Shown: positions 20,341-30,995 of the stretch, piece by piece
Layout of the letters: the number at the start of each line of letters is the position of its first letter
Numbering within the stretch: the stretch's first letter is position 1
Source: Loripinus fragilis
Lineage: Eukaryota > Mollusca > Bivalvia > Lucinida > Lucinidae
Assembly (NCBI GenBank): GCA_964019695.1
Contig: OZ026518.1
Span: 74,765,912-74,829,911, forward strand
Length of the DNA: 64,000 nucleotides
Reading direction: 5' to 3'
The notes under the pieces: generated by a model
What the model saw: the letters and a program-made list of their open reading frames with translations, nothing else
Told to the model about the DNA's origin: nothing
Database searches by the model: none
Made by a program: the position numbers and the translations under genes

Positions 20341-20440
20341 TACCCAGCCAGCATCTAATATCGGACCATTATCGGCCCGCCAGCAGATGGCGTTTCATTG
20401 GCGGGCCGATAGTGGCCCGAATTTATGTGCTTACTTGACA
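20341..20440. repeat. GGCCCGCCA palindrome
   Basis: ATCGGACCATTATCGGCCCG then CCAGCAGATGGCGTTTCATT and GGCGGGCCGATAGTGGCCCG make an imperfect 75-bp inverted repeat. Related blocks lie at about 6.61, 38.83 and 40.72 kb. Confidence 0.7.
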
Positions 20441-20477
20441 CACTTTATTAATAATCAGTTGTATTATATCATTGTAT

Positions 20478-20694
20478 ACGTAAGACAAGTGGAGCACAGT
20501 GGAAAAATGCTTGACTCGAGACTGAGAGACCGCGGGTTCGAGCCTCACTGGCGTCACTGCGTTGTGTCCTTGAGCAAGACACATTTATCCTTGCTTAGTA
20601 CTGGTTCAACCCAGGAACACCCGTCCCGAAATAACTGAAAAATGGTTGACTGGAACGTAAAGAATCAAATAAAACAAACAAACGTAAGAAAAGT
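20478..20694 (+). mobile_element. tRNA-derived SINE with target-site duplication (copy 2)
   Basis: Plus-strand copy: degraded A box (GAGCACAGTGGAAAAATGC), B box CGGGTTCGAGCC, body GCGTCACTGCGTTGTGTCC and TTGAGCAAGACACATTTATC, then GGAACGTAAAGAATCAAAT and AAC-rich tail. Flanks ACGTAAGACAAGT (20478-20490) and ACGTAAGAAAAGT (20682-20694) are a 13-bp duplication with one mismatch. The 123-codon frame across it is not a gene. Confidence 0.92.
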
Positions 20695-21044
20695 CCATGA
20701 TGATAATTTGTTAATTAAATAAACAACACTATCTAAATGTGATGGCTTGTCAATATCGTGCAGTATCACCTTTTTCACATTAAACATATGGTCACATTTG
20801 ATTAAAGACCTAAATTTTTCACTCTAAAAGTGGTACCACTCACTAATCCCTAGGCGCTATGCTTGGCAGATCAAAGAGTTATTATGAACTCCTTGCAGGG
20901 GGCAATTAAGAGGTCTAATGAAGGGTGTAGGTATTAGCTGATAAAAATTATTTTTTTTCTTGGTGAAAGAAAGTTTGTTGTGTACAGGTAAGTCCTCTCT
21001 TGCGGCCTCCTTATTCTTGTGAGATACACTTGGACGTGATATAG
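20695..21044. other. No recognisable feature
   Basis: AT-rich; nothing supportable. Confidence 0.4.
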
Positions 21045-21225
21045 TACAGTAAAGCCTGTCTTAAGCGGCCACTCAAAAAGAAGACAAAATATTGGTTTTC
21101 AAGACAGATTATCGCTTAATGTAGGTCAAAAGTATTGCAGAAAGCTCCAAAAGAGCATTCTGCAATACTTTTGACCTTCATTAAGCTACCATTTGTCTTT
21201 AAGACCAAAATATAGGTTTTCAAGA
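21045..21225. mobile_element. TA-flanked palindromic MITE, family CAGTAAAACC (copy 2, right end lost)
   Basis: It starts TACAGTAAAGCCTGTCTTAA and keeps the central hairpin around AGTATTGCAGAAAGCTCC. The right terminus is replaced after TCTTTAAGACC by an extra AATATAGGTTTTCAAGAAC segment. Confidence 0.85.
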
Positions 21226-21260
21226 ACAAAAATGCCTCAACTTTCGGCGTATTTCATGTA

Positions 21261-22735
21261 GACTACCTGTATCTTGTACTGAGAGACTATCTGTGTTTGT
21301 AGCCGCAGGCTACCTGCATTTGTACCTGGGGAATACATTTGTACCCGGAGACTACCTGTATTTATACCTGGAGGCAACCTATATTTGTACCCAGATGCTA
21401 CCTGTATTTATACCTAAAGACTACCTGTATTTGTATCCGCAGACTAGTTGTACTCCTCAGAGACTATCTGTTCTTTGTACCGGGAACTACATGTATTTAT
21501 ACTCAGAGACTCCTTGTTCTTTGTACCCACAGACTACATGTGTTTGTACCTGGAGGCAACCTATATCTGTACCCAGATGCAACCTGTATTTGTACTGAGC
21601 AACTACCTGTATTTGTCCCTGGAAACTTCCTGTTCTTTGTACCCAGAGATTACCTGTTCTTTGTACCCAGAGACTACCTGTATTTATACCAAGAGACTAC
21701 CTGTTCGTTGTATCCAGAGACTACATGTATTTATACCAAGAGACTACCTGTTCGTTGTACCAAGAGACTACATGTATTTATACCAAGAGACTACCTGTTC
21801 GTTGTACCCGGAGACTACATGTATTTATACCAAGAGACTACCTGTTCGTTGTACCCAGAGACTACATGTATTTATACCAGAGACTACCTGATCGTTTTAC
21901 CCGGAGACTACATGTATTTATTCCAAGAGACTACCTGTTCGTTGTACCAAGAGACTACATGTATTTGTACCCAGAGACTACCTTTCTTTGTACACAGAGA
22001 CTACCTGTTCGTTGTACCAAGAGACTACATGAATTGTACCCAGAGACTACCTGTATTTATACCAAGAGACCACCTGTTCGTTGTATCCAGAAATACCTGT
22101 TCTTTGTACGCAGAGACTACATGTATTGTACCCAGAGACAACCTGTTCTTTGTACACAGAGACTACATGTATTTGTACCAAGAGACTACCTGTTTGTTGT
22201 ACCCGGAGATCACATGTATTCGTACCCAGAGACTACCTGTTCGTTGTAACCGGAGACTACATGTAATTATTCAAAGAGACTGCCTGTTCGTTGTACCAAG
22301 AGACTACATGTATTTGTACCCAGAGACTACCTTTCTTTGTACACAGAGACCACCTGTTCGTTGTACCAAGAGACTACATGTATTTGTACCCAGAGACTAC
22401 CTGTATTTATACCAAGAGACCACCTGTTCGTTGTATCCAGAAATACCTGTTCTTTGTACGCAGAGACTACATGTATTGTACCCAGAGACAACCTGTTCTT
22501 TGTACACAGAGACTACATGTATTTGTACCAAGAGACTGCCTGTTTGTTGTACCCGGAGACCACATGTATTCGTACCCAGAGACTACCTGGTCGTTGTAAC
22601 CGGAGACTACATGTATTTGTACCCAGAGACTATATGTTCGTTGTACCCTGAGACTACATGTATTTGTACCCAGAGACTACCTGTTATTTGTATCCGGTGG
22701 CTACATGTAGCTGTACCCAGAGACTAACTACATTA
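21261..22735. repeat. 23/24-bp tandem array with higher-order structure
   Basis: Units of the form AGAGACTACNTGTNNNTTGTAC alternate between a CTGTTCGTTG type and an ATGTATTTAT type, giving a dimer of about 47 bp; about 60 units in all. A 350-bp block is duplicated (for example TTGTATCCAGAAATACC at 22081 and 22431). All three plus frames stay open over long stretches, including one of 462 codons (21339-22727) rich in Tyr, Thr, Cys and Arg. Since no frame is favoured, I regard them as artefacts. Confidence 0.95.
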
Positions 22736-23765
22736 TATGGAGCTATGTAGAGCTACTTTGCTAGTAACTTTTCTGTCGCCGTTGTTTCCTGTACTCGTTA
22801 ACCATAAACCGGTAGTGCATTTTTCATACGTCCTTTATTGATCAATGACACACAATATCTCATCAATGCCTATTTATTAACATTGCAGTGTTGAAATCAA
22901 TTTCCCTTTTTATCAAAGTTGTTTCTTTGAGTAATTTACACCTATTCACCTTTGCGTGCGACCAGATTTATTTCCGCGGATCTTCGATAAAAGGTCAAAA
23001 TTATAGTGATTTTCATTGAAAAACGTCAACTTGATCGACCAAGCTCAAATACAGTGGAATCTCGTTAGTTCGAAGTCAGTCCTTATTCTAGTTTTATAGT
23101 TTGTAATTGAGGGCTCAGTTCAAGCCATTTCCAGTATAAAATGTTCTAAGGTGAAATAATGCAATCTGCCACAAACCCAATCAAAATCAAATGAAAAATA
23201 AGAAAGTTACAGATATTTGTAAAGTAGAGAATAGAACGCTTTGGAGGGCAGCCATGATTAGGCTGAGTGCCGTCACACAGTCCTAATTAAATATTATATT
23301 CATTTTAACTCTGTTTTATTGATAACTTTGTTGGAAATAGTTGATTTTGAAAAAAATCTATAAAGAGCTATAAAAATTGGGGATTTTATTGGCTATTCAA
23401 AATTTACAGGAAGCTCATTAGATTTTCAAAATGGCGGCCTCCATTAACTTAATAGAAGTCAGAATTTTGTGGTTTGGATTGCTCAAAGTTTCTTATTTAT
23501 TTTCAGATTTTATTCAGGTTTGTGGCAGATAGCATGTTTTAATAAGGGCTTGCATTTCAGACTCACATATTTTCAATGTTGTCCCCTTTAATTTTTATTA
23601 CAACGTACTTTATCTTGCTATGGGTTGGACTATGCCTGCATTTACGTGAGGATAAATGGCAAAAGCAAATATAGTGTTCTTTTAAATATTTTGGGCAGTG
23701 TTATAAAATAGAAATCTATACCTTAACGGTTACAATCAATGGCGCAATGCAAAAAAATGCACAAT
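22736..23765. other. No recognisable feature
   Basis: AT-rich; no repeat copy, RNA or motif-bearing frame seen. Confidence 0.4.
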
Positions 23766-23769
23766 TCTG

Positions 23770-23925
23770 GCCCCGAGGTTATAAAACATTTTTCATGCTC
23801 AACTCAACTGAGCACAAAATCCCAACTGCCAATTAAAGCTAAAATACCGACAAATAAAGAAATTTCTTGCTTAAACATGTTGGGCCCCTCTGACAAACCT
23901 CTGCATCCGCGCATGCGAGTCGTCT
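23770..23925 (+). mobile_element. Fused fragments of two elements
   Basis: The left part is the left arm of the CGAGGTTATAAAAC MITE (CCCCGAGGTTATAAAACATT to TTTCTTGCTT). It joins directly to TTGGGCCCCTCTGACAAACC and GCATCCGCGCATGC, the right end of a GCGCGGATCC element. One probably inserted in, or recombined with, the other. Confidence 0.6.
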
Positions 23926-24540
23926 TATTTAGTCGGTCCTTTTGAGTGCCCACACAACATATGATTTGGTTGAGAAATAGGAAAATTATTTTTTGAGTAC
24001 GCACGCTTATCTAAAGGCCTGGATAATGCCTTCTGATTCTCGGACGGGCTCATCATACAGACTAAAAGTCTAGCATAACACCAATTCTCCCAGAATAATG
24101 TCCCTCTAAAGACACTAAAATACGGTTAAGGTTATAGGCCCAGTTTAGTTATACATTAAGCGTGGATCAAAATGCAACATTTTGTATCAAATATGTAAAG
24201 TGTATTTATATGTCTCGTTCATGCAAACCCGTCGAATGCCAAAATACATATCGGTGCCAGAAGTATATCAACCTTGCTGCATGTATCTCTTGGAAATATG
24301 ATATTGTTTGGCACATTCTATCTGCTCCAGAGCACGCTCTGGTCCTAATTTGGAAATATAAGCGAGTTTAAGAAATCCAGAAAATAATTCATTGTAGTAG
24401 CCTAAGTTGATGATGAGACGAAAAAATGAGCGAGTATCACAGACCCTTATCGTACCCACGCAGGCAAGGGATGAAACTTGACTGTGTCCCATTAAATGAT
24501 TGCCTGATATACATGTAAGCCTAGCGTCCATTTTATTGGA
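23926..24540. other. No recognisable feature
   Basis: Short frames on both strands have no motif; nothing supportable. Confidence 0.4.
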
Positions 24541-24542
24541 CA

Positions 24543-24603
24543 TCGACAAACAGTGCGGTTCTAACCAGATCAGAATGTCTGATCAGGTTCTGCACTGTTT
24601 GAT
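24543..24603. repeat. AAACAGTG..GATCAG hairpin
   Basis: ACAAACAGTGCGGTTCTAAC, CAGATCAGAATGTCTGATCA and GGTTCTGCACTGTTTGA form an imperfect palindrome of the dispersed group. Confidence 0.8.
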
Positions 24604-24869
24604 TACATAATGTTCTTTTAAAAATTTGAATGTAATTGTAAATTACTAAACTAACAACCCTTAAATTCGAAAAGGATTCATCCAATTATTAAGTGCGGGA
24701 AATTACATTGGGCATAAATGGGGGAAAGCCTCACCAAAAGAACAGGACTTTCCATTCATGTTATTCTTCAACAATTTCCTCCACATCTCCTCCAATGACT
24801 AGTAAATGAAGCACTGATAAATACCACGCAACTACCAGCTTAGAAAAAGCATAGTTCATGAAATCAAAT

Positions 24870-25290
24870 TTAGTGATACAGCTGTCATGTAAATATAAGC
24901 AATTTGCTATATAGTGACGTGTATTTTAATACATGTACTGAATGGCAGTTTAGAGATGTCTAAAAGATGCAAAGCCAATGGACATGATATTTCAAAATAT
25001 GTTTCCTTTATTTCAGTAACATATAACGTTGTATGTTGTTGGTACACATTGGAATTGCCTCATAGAGGCATTCTATTGTGCACCTACAACATATGTCCAT
25101 TCAATAAATGAGTGTTTTTCACCATAAAACAGGTTTTCACAAACTTCTCAAATACGTTTTTTATGTTTCAGTGTAATGAGCATGTAGAAATGAACACGTT
25201 TTTGTGTAGTTTGGCATGCACTTGGATGACAATAATAGATAGCCAATTTTATATTATTGACAGCTTATCTTTAGATGTTTCATTGGAATG
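24870..25290 (-). repeat. Dispersed non-coding repeat, inverted relative to 56.46-56.81 kb
   Basis: Long blocks match the reverse complement of 56.46-56.81 kb: GTTTCATTGGA, AAGCTTGTC-like and TTGGCATGCACTTGGATGAC, ACCATAAAACAGGTTTTCAC, and CATATGTCC..TTCAATAAATGAGTG. The copies differ by point changes and by a 63-bp insertion present only here (25025-25087). Confidence 0.85.
25025..25094. mobile_element. 63-bp palindromic insertion with AACATAT duplication
   Basis: The homologous repeat at 56.6 kb reads through without this segment. Here AACATAT occurs on both sides (25018-25024 and 25088-25094). The insert is partly palindromic, with GGAATTGCCTC and GAGGCATTC at its centre and GTTGTATGTTG/CACCTACAAC towards its ends. 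It is a likely mini-MITE insertion. Confidence 0.7.
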
Positions 25291-25719
25291 AAATGCTAAC
25301 TTTGTGGTTGCCTGGTTGTAACTATCCTTCTTTAAAGCATGTCTCATTTTCTTGGAATACTTCAGGCTCATTGTCTGTCGACGTATGTCGAAGGAGACTA
25401 TCCGACCGCCCATCCGTTCCTACCCATAGACCCGTTGGCTTCTTAGAATTTCCGAAAATTCTATTTTGCAATGCCTCCCCCAAACCGACTCTCCCATGTA
25501 TAGTTTTAAAAAATCATTTACGGAATAAACCACATTTGCATATTGGGGGAGATAAACATTGGCATTGTATATATTTGTCTGCATGCAAATTTATCTGAAT
25601 AAAATATTGTTTAAACCAACTCAAAATGACGTTTTTATTCCGAAAGCATATACCGTTCTTGATGGGTTTTTCTCCAAAAAATGGCTACTTTTTCTAACAA
25701 AGAAAATACCAAACAAGAA
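25291..25719. other. No recognisable feature
   Basis: A 107-codon frame at 25275-25598 starts within the dispersed repeat and shows no domain I recognise. Confidence 0.4.
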
Positions 25720-26650
25720 TCCTTACGCGAGAACGTCCGTCCGTAGACGCAATGAGTGGGTACTTTGTGAACGCAGCTCCTTCGATCGTTTTCAAACTTT
25801 GCAGATGTAATGTTCTTGGTCTGAAATGTGTTTAGACCGTATCGTTATTTTTCTCTCACTTTTTTCAACATGTGAACTTAGTATTTTTTCGGCATATCAG
25901 ATGCAATGAGTGGGTACTTTATGAACGCGTCTCCTCTTACTGTTTTAGTTCGGTCGTTTTGGAATTTGGCAGATGTTTTGTTTATGGTTTGAATATATGT
26001 GGTTTGGGCTTTATCGTCTAATTATTTTTAAAGGCATCTCAGATGCAATGAGTGAGTAATTTGTGAATGGAACTCCTAGATCGTTTTGAAACTTTGCAGA
26101 TGTTTTGTTCATGGTCTGAAGGAGGCACCAAAATCAAGTGTATGAGAGCAGTTTTCTCGAGACACGCTTCAATATTGATAGATGTTTTTTGTTAATGAGC
26201 TAAAATATGTTTGGAATCCAATTGGAGCTACTTTGGCTGAAAAGTCAAATGGCCGTTTTTGGTTACCAAAAGTCATTGTGTCATTAGGTTCATGTGGATT
26301 TGAACATTATCGTAAAAAACACCTTTTTCAACTTGCGAACTTAGTTATTTTTCGGCATCCCGGGTGTAATGAGTGGGTACTTCATGTAACAATTTTATTC
26401 TGGTCATTTTGAAAGTTTGGATGTGTTTTGTTACGTGCATCTGGTTAAGACATTATCATCAGTGTTTTGTTTTTCATTGTTTTTCAACTTGTGAACTTTG
26501 TTAATTTTCGACATGGCAACTAAATCTACAGTGGGTGCCTCTAGAGCGAGCACAACTCTTCTTACAGTTTTATACCGTTCCTTTTGAAAATTTTCATTTG
26601 TTTTCTTCATGCTATGAAAATGTGCATGTGGTTCGGACAGTATTGTCAGA
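25720..26650 (+). repeat. Degenerate tandem units of the ATGTCTCC-element type
   Basis: About four to five units of 150-180 bp share ATGCAATGAGTGGGTACTTT, GTGAACGCAGCTCCT, TTTGAAACTTTGCAGATG and TGGTCTGAA. They match the internal units of the 12.4-13.15 kb element. One unit is interrupted around 26123-26225 by unrelated sequence including CAGTTTTCTCGAGACACG, which has a relative at about 34.37 kb. Confidence 0.75.
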
Positions 26651-26790
26651 TTAACAGATTAATTTACTGACAAAGATCAAACGTCAGACTGGAGCACAGT
26701 CTTACTTTAAAGATGTACAACCCCGTGAGTAAGGTACAAACATATGAAACCTTGCATGCTCATAGATAAAATTAGTGCTAACAAATTTCT
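26651..26790. other. No recognisable feature
   Basis: Short spacer before the next LINE remnant. Confidence 0.4.
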
Positions 26791-26799
26791 TTTTTTATT

Positions 26800-28640
26800 T
26801 CTCAACCGACTCAGTTGAGGCTATCGAAATGATGCCGTTATATGTCGCCTTTTTCAACTTGATTTTCAACTCAGGAGTATTGCCTGACTCCTGGCTTGAG
26901 GGAGTAATACGGCCTAATACAAAAAAAACAAGGGTGACTCAAAAAGTCCAGAAAATTACAGGCCAATAACGATTTTGAGCTGGTTTGGTAAATCGTTGAA
27001 TAACACTTTACGTTCGTCTTAATGACATTATTAACGCACACACTGTCCTTGGTGAAAACCGGGCAGAAATTGCAAAAACCCAGAAAAAGAAATTGTTCTG
27101 TTCGTTTATTGGTTTAAGCAAAGCTTTTGATTATGTATGTAGAGAAACTATTAGCCAGAAATATTAACGAATAATGTTTGCAGGTTATTATTGATATGTA
27201 CAAGGGAATAAAATAATGTGTCTCATATAATGGAAAACAGTCTTAAGAGGCGTAAGACAAGGCGATAATTTATCCCCTGTATTATTTGTCTTTTTTTCTA
27301 AATGACATATCTTTCCTTTGTGGCAAAAGTTGCAATGGTGTTAACTTTGAGTTCCAATTTGAAGATATAACATTGTATTTGAAGTTGCTTGTGTTGCTTC
27401 ACGCCGACGATACAGTGTTTTTTTGAACAGATGAGTTGGATTTTCAAAATAATTTAGATATGTTCTATGATTACTCAGAATTATGGCACTTAACTATTAA
27501 TTGAGCCCCCGCATGTGATTTCCAACAATGTGGCATTTTGACAAGTGTAGACTCAGACGAACCTGTGCAGCTTAGAAACTCCAAATTATGTGCAATAAGT
27601 AGCTCAATACTCATAGAATATTCAAGCGACTAGCAAAGGCTCTGATCAGACTGCGCGTATGCGCAGGCTGGTCTGAGCCTTTGCTGGTCGCACATACCAC
27701 AATGTTGGAAATCTCATGTCGCGGCTAAAATTATGATCGTTGGTACTCGACAAGACCAGCGTTTTGATTTTAATCTAGGTGGTCATAAAATGGACATCTG
27801 TTATTGGTGTTATTTTAGCTGAAACAGGCACTTCCACCAAACAAAGAAAAATACTGTTGAACAATCTAGAAAGGCAATGCATGTACTTTTAAACGATTTC
27901 GAAATCTAAATATTCAAATTGATCTGCCGTTATATTTAACCATGTTATTTTACCTGTTGCATCATATGGTTGTGAGATATGGGGCTTTGTAAAATAGCCA
28001 TATTTTTGAAAATTTACATTTTGATTTTCTCAGACACCCAAATATGTTACATGCAGAATTTGGACGACACCCAATACAAACCATTATCAAGTCACGAATG
28101 ATAGGTTTCCGGTTATCAATTGTTAATGGAATAGAATCCTTACCAAAATACTGTACACAATAATGCTTAAAAGAAGAGGTTTTTTATGATTTTAAATGGA
28201 TCCGCTGTATTAATGACATACTTGTTTCTGTTGGCCGACAAGATCTTTTTAAAACTGATTCAGTCAACAACCCAAAATCTGTTAGAATTGAAATTTCACG
28301 AACATTGTCAGATCTGTTTATCCAAGAACGGAATGCGAAGGCTACCGATTCATTGAAAGGAAAACATATATTATTTAAAGACAATCTCAATTTTGAAAAA
28401 TATTTGATGAATGTCTCAAAATTTTATTATTCCAAAATTATCAAATGTAGGACTGCCAACCATCGGCTCCCATTTGAGACTAGGTGATGGGACGATACAT
28501 CACTAAACGAGCGAAAATGTAATATTTGAACAAAAACGACATTGGTGATGAGTATCATTATTTGTTTATATGTGACTTTTTAAGAATGGCAGAAAATAGT
28601 ATTTGAGACCATAATTTTATGTTAAAGTAAGTAAGGGTGC
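26800..28640 (+). pseudogene. Decayed LINE reverse transcriptase with C-terminal region
   Basis: Translation in shifting frames gives SVEAIEMMPLYVAFFNLIFN, SGVLPDSWLEGVI, a KSPENYRPIT-like box (about 26945), GLSKAFDYV (motif A, about 27110), LRGVRQGDNLSPVLFVFF (motif B region, about 27245), HADDTVFF (the usual YADD; His for Tyr, about 27400) and WHLTIN. After a MITE insertion it resumes with KIMIVGT and LPVASYGCEIWGFVK (about 27955), then FLRHPNMLHAEFGRHPIQTI and, near the end, IKCRTANHRLPFETRRWDD followed by cysteines. Order and motifs are those of a non-LTR retrotransposon ORF2. Many stops show it is dead; I do not assign a clade. Confidence 0.85.
27511..27721. mobile_element. MITE with AGCAAAGGCTC palindrome inserted in the LINE
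   Basis: The ends CATGTGATTTCCAACAATGTGG and its mirrored form CCACAATGTTGGAAATCTCATG (each read in pieces) are inverted. The core 27626-27691 is a palindrome, GCGACTAGCAAAGGCTCTGA and its complement, around GCGCGTATGCGC. The RT reading is interrupted exactly here. A second core is at 51.73 kb. Confidence 0.8.
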
Positions 28641-28960
28641 AAAGATCAGGAATCGATAATATCAAGTACTACACCTGACCCAGGATACCAATGGGAATGT
28701 GACAAACTCACAGTCAGACACCACAAACGAGAGCCAAGAGGTCAGTCCTTTCCCAGCAGGTGACCACAAGGCACAAGCAAACACACGCGCACAACAAACA
28801 CAAGACAGAAAAAACAAAAACGATCCACAAAAGAAGAACCGCCCTGGAACGGTCAGTAAAAATATTCCACGGGATGGGCCCAAACCGGCCTCACGGTGCC
28901 AACCTCACCCTTAATTCAGATGTGGATCAAGACATAGATATTTGGTTTGCATGAAAAGTC
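28641..28960. other. Unidentified GC-richer block
   Basis: Overlapping frames on both strands (60-73 codons) and words such as AGAACCGCCCTGGAACGG and GATGGGCCCAAACCGGCC set this block apart from its AT-rich neighbours. It may be a retroelement untranslated region, but no second copy lies in the window. Confidence 0.35.
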
Positions 28961-29429
28961 AAACATACGCAAATATAGGAAGCGTTTTACCTCAACCAAT
29001 GAAGCAACGCTCGTTAAACTATCAAAATGTGTTGACATTCTGTATTTACAATAATATTTATCAAAAACAAAGTTATTTTTAACTCACTATTTTTAGAACC
29101 TAGCATGTATTTTATTGTATTTAAAATGTAATATGCACATACCAGTTGCGAGTTTGAACCCCGTCACTTTTTTCATTTTATTTATTTGTATATTTATTTA
29201 CTTATTATTGATGCAATTGTTTGAATATAATTCATAACCCATTCGAAAAAATTTAGGTTGCTGAAAACAGCAAATAGTCCATACCTTGTTGAGGTGACGC
29301 CTTCCGTGACATATTGTCGGGTCTTCCTGTTTGCTAATGTCCTATTTAAGAGACGCTTTGCAAAGATGTTAAAACAGTTATACAAACGTGATTTAAGGAT
29401 ACGTATGAAAATACGAAAAAGAAATGAAT
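28961..29429. other. No recognisable feature
   Basis: AT-rich. GCGAGTTTGAACCCCGTCAC near 29148 resembles a tRNA B box but no partner A box was identified. Confidence 0.35.
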
Positions 29430-29500
29430 GCATAGGTGGGATTCGAACCTGCACATAATGGAAATGCTGGTGGCGACTCTACCTACTGAGCTATCTATGC
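29430..29500 (-). tRNA. tRNA-like sequence (pseudogene or SINE head)
   Basis: On the minus strand the 71 bases start GCATAGATAGCTCAGTAGGT (A box) and contain GGTTCGAATCC (B box). The ends GCATAG and CTATGC can pair as six bases of an acceptor stem, and the D arm is plausible. The anticodon arm and the T stem do not pair properly, so no anticodon is assigned and a functional tRNA is unlikely. Confidence 0.5.
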
Positions 29501-29895
29501 TGGCAACAATTAGTTTTCAAAATAACCAGACCTGATTTCTGACTTTGCTGTCCAAATGTTTTGATTTCAATGTTTACAAACAAGCAATGTATTGCCTGAC
29601 AACATTTATTTATTATACAATATTTCAAGAGGGTGTCATATTTAGCTCAACGGCCAGTCTACCATATGGCCCTCTGAACATATAACTGATATATAAAACA
29701 TGGAAAAACGAACAGTTATATGTACATATATACAAGCATGCATGGCATTGCTAAAAAAGGATTACAATGCAGTTTCAGACAAATTAAAAGTATCACACAG
29801 TCTTACGTCAGGCGGCACATTTGTTGTCTACATTGTACATCCGATGTGTTCTGATGGGTATATAAAAATGGTGTGTTCATAAGTAAAATTGCAGT
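29501..29895. other. No recognisable feature
   Basis: AT-rich spacer; nothing supportable. Confidence 0.4.
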
Positions 29896-29897
29896 CT

Positions 29898-30995
29898 CTA
29901 AAATGAAATAAATTCTATCATAGCTCTTTTAAATGTATACAAGGAATTTGCTTGTTTAACTGATGTAGGGAAAGTGATCCATAGCTTAGTGGCTGAAACT
30001 GTAAATGAGCCGGTGTAAAAAGACCTTCTGGTTTTTGGTACCATTAATGAGCCATTTTCTGATGACCTAAGATTTCTGTTGTATGCTATAGCTGTCAGTG
30101 TCTGTAAATCGGATATATATGCTGGAGTTAGATTGTTTAAGACCTTGTATGTCAAAACAGCCTTGTTATAATTGATTCGTTGGGATACTGTCATCCATCT
30201 TAGCCTTTGGAACATTTCCGCTGATGGGGTAATATAGTCAACTTTTAAAATAATACGTGCCGCTCTCTTTTGCAGTTTGTTAATTCTTTCGATATTCAGT
30301 TTTGTTGTGGATCCCCAAGAACTTGAACCATAATCTATCAAAGGCAGAACATAGCTTTGATGAAACATTTTTTGAACATTTTCAGGGACATAATAAGACA
30401 ATTTTGTCGTAGACGTGAAATTCTAGAGGAAATGATTGAACATAAGTAATCATTATGCTGGTTCCAACTGAGTGTTTCATCAATGTGTACGCCTAGTAGT
30501 TTTTGTGAGCTGACCGGATTTAACTGGGTATTACCGATAGATATGTTTAATTGCCCGGCTTGTTGAATTTTATGTCTTGTACCTAAGGTCATAGTGGTTG
30601 ATTTCCCATAATGAATTGGTAATTTATTATTTATACTCCAAACCTCTGTTTCATTTGCGTCAGACTGCAGTTTGTGTTCAATCTCTGTTGTTTTTTTTCC
30701 TGATGCATGGATAGTATTGTCATCAGCGTACAAGTTTGCCAGACAATGGTTTAGATGGAGAGGGAGGTCATTAATAAATAATAAGAAAAGTGTAGGCCCT
30801 AGGATAGAGCCCTGGGGCACACCCGATAACAGTTCTAAGGAATCTGACAACCCATCATCACTCTTTATAAAATTGAACGCGTGTACTAAGATAGGATCGA
30901 AACCAGTTTAATGATGTAATACCCAAGCCGATAATGTGCTAGTTTTTTCATAAGTAGTGAGTGGTTGACCATATCAAAGAGACATATGCATATTC
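29898..30995 (-). pseudogene. 5'-truncated LINE reverse transcriptase, two frameshifts
   Basis: Minus strand, from high to low coordinate: LFDMVNHSLLMKKLAHYRLG (motif A with Phe-Asp), SLNWFRSYLSTRVQF, then, after a shift, FIKSDDGLSDSLELLSGVPQ and GSILGPTLFLLFINDLP (motif B), NLYADDNTIHASGKKT (YADD catalytic box intact, about 30720-30740), WSINNKLPIHYGKSTTMTLG and KLLGVHIDETLSWNQH. A second shift near 30400 leads to SYYVPENVQKMFHQSYVLPL, IDYGSSSWGSTTKLNIERIN and KLQKRAARIILKVDY, ending at a stop at 29898. About 360 codons survive with few lesions, so this copy is fairly young. CR1/L2- or Jockey-like in style; N-terminal RT and endonuclease are missing. Confidence 0.92.

Noticed and set aside
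20267..20638. 123-codon plus-strand frame
   Set aside because: It crosses a palindromic repeat and then a SINE; the C-terminal half is the tRNA-like and body region of the SINE.
25275..25598. 107-codon plus frame
   Set aside because: It starts in a dispersed repeat and shows no domain or conserved motif.
28662..28914. 73- and 71-codon overlapping frames on both strands
   Set aside because: No motif, overlapping on opposite strands, and the sequence looks like an untranslated retroelement block.
29430..29500. Functional tRNA gene on the minus strand
   Set aside because: A and B boxes are good, but the anticodon and T stems do not pair; kept only as tRNA-like.
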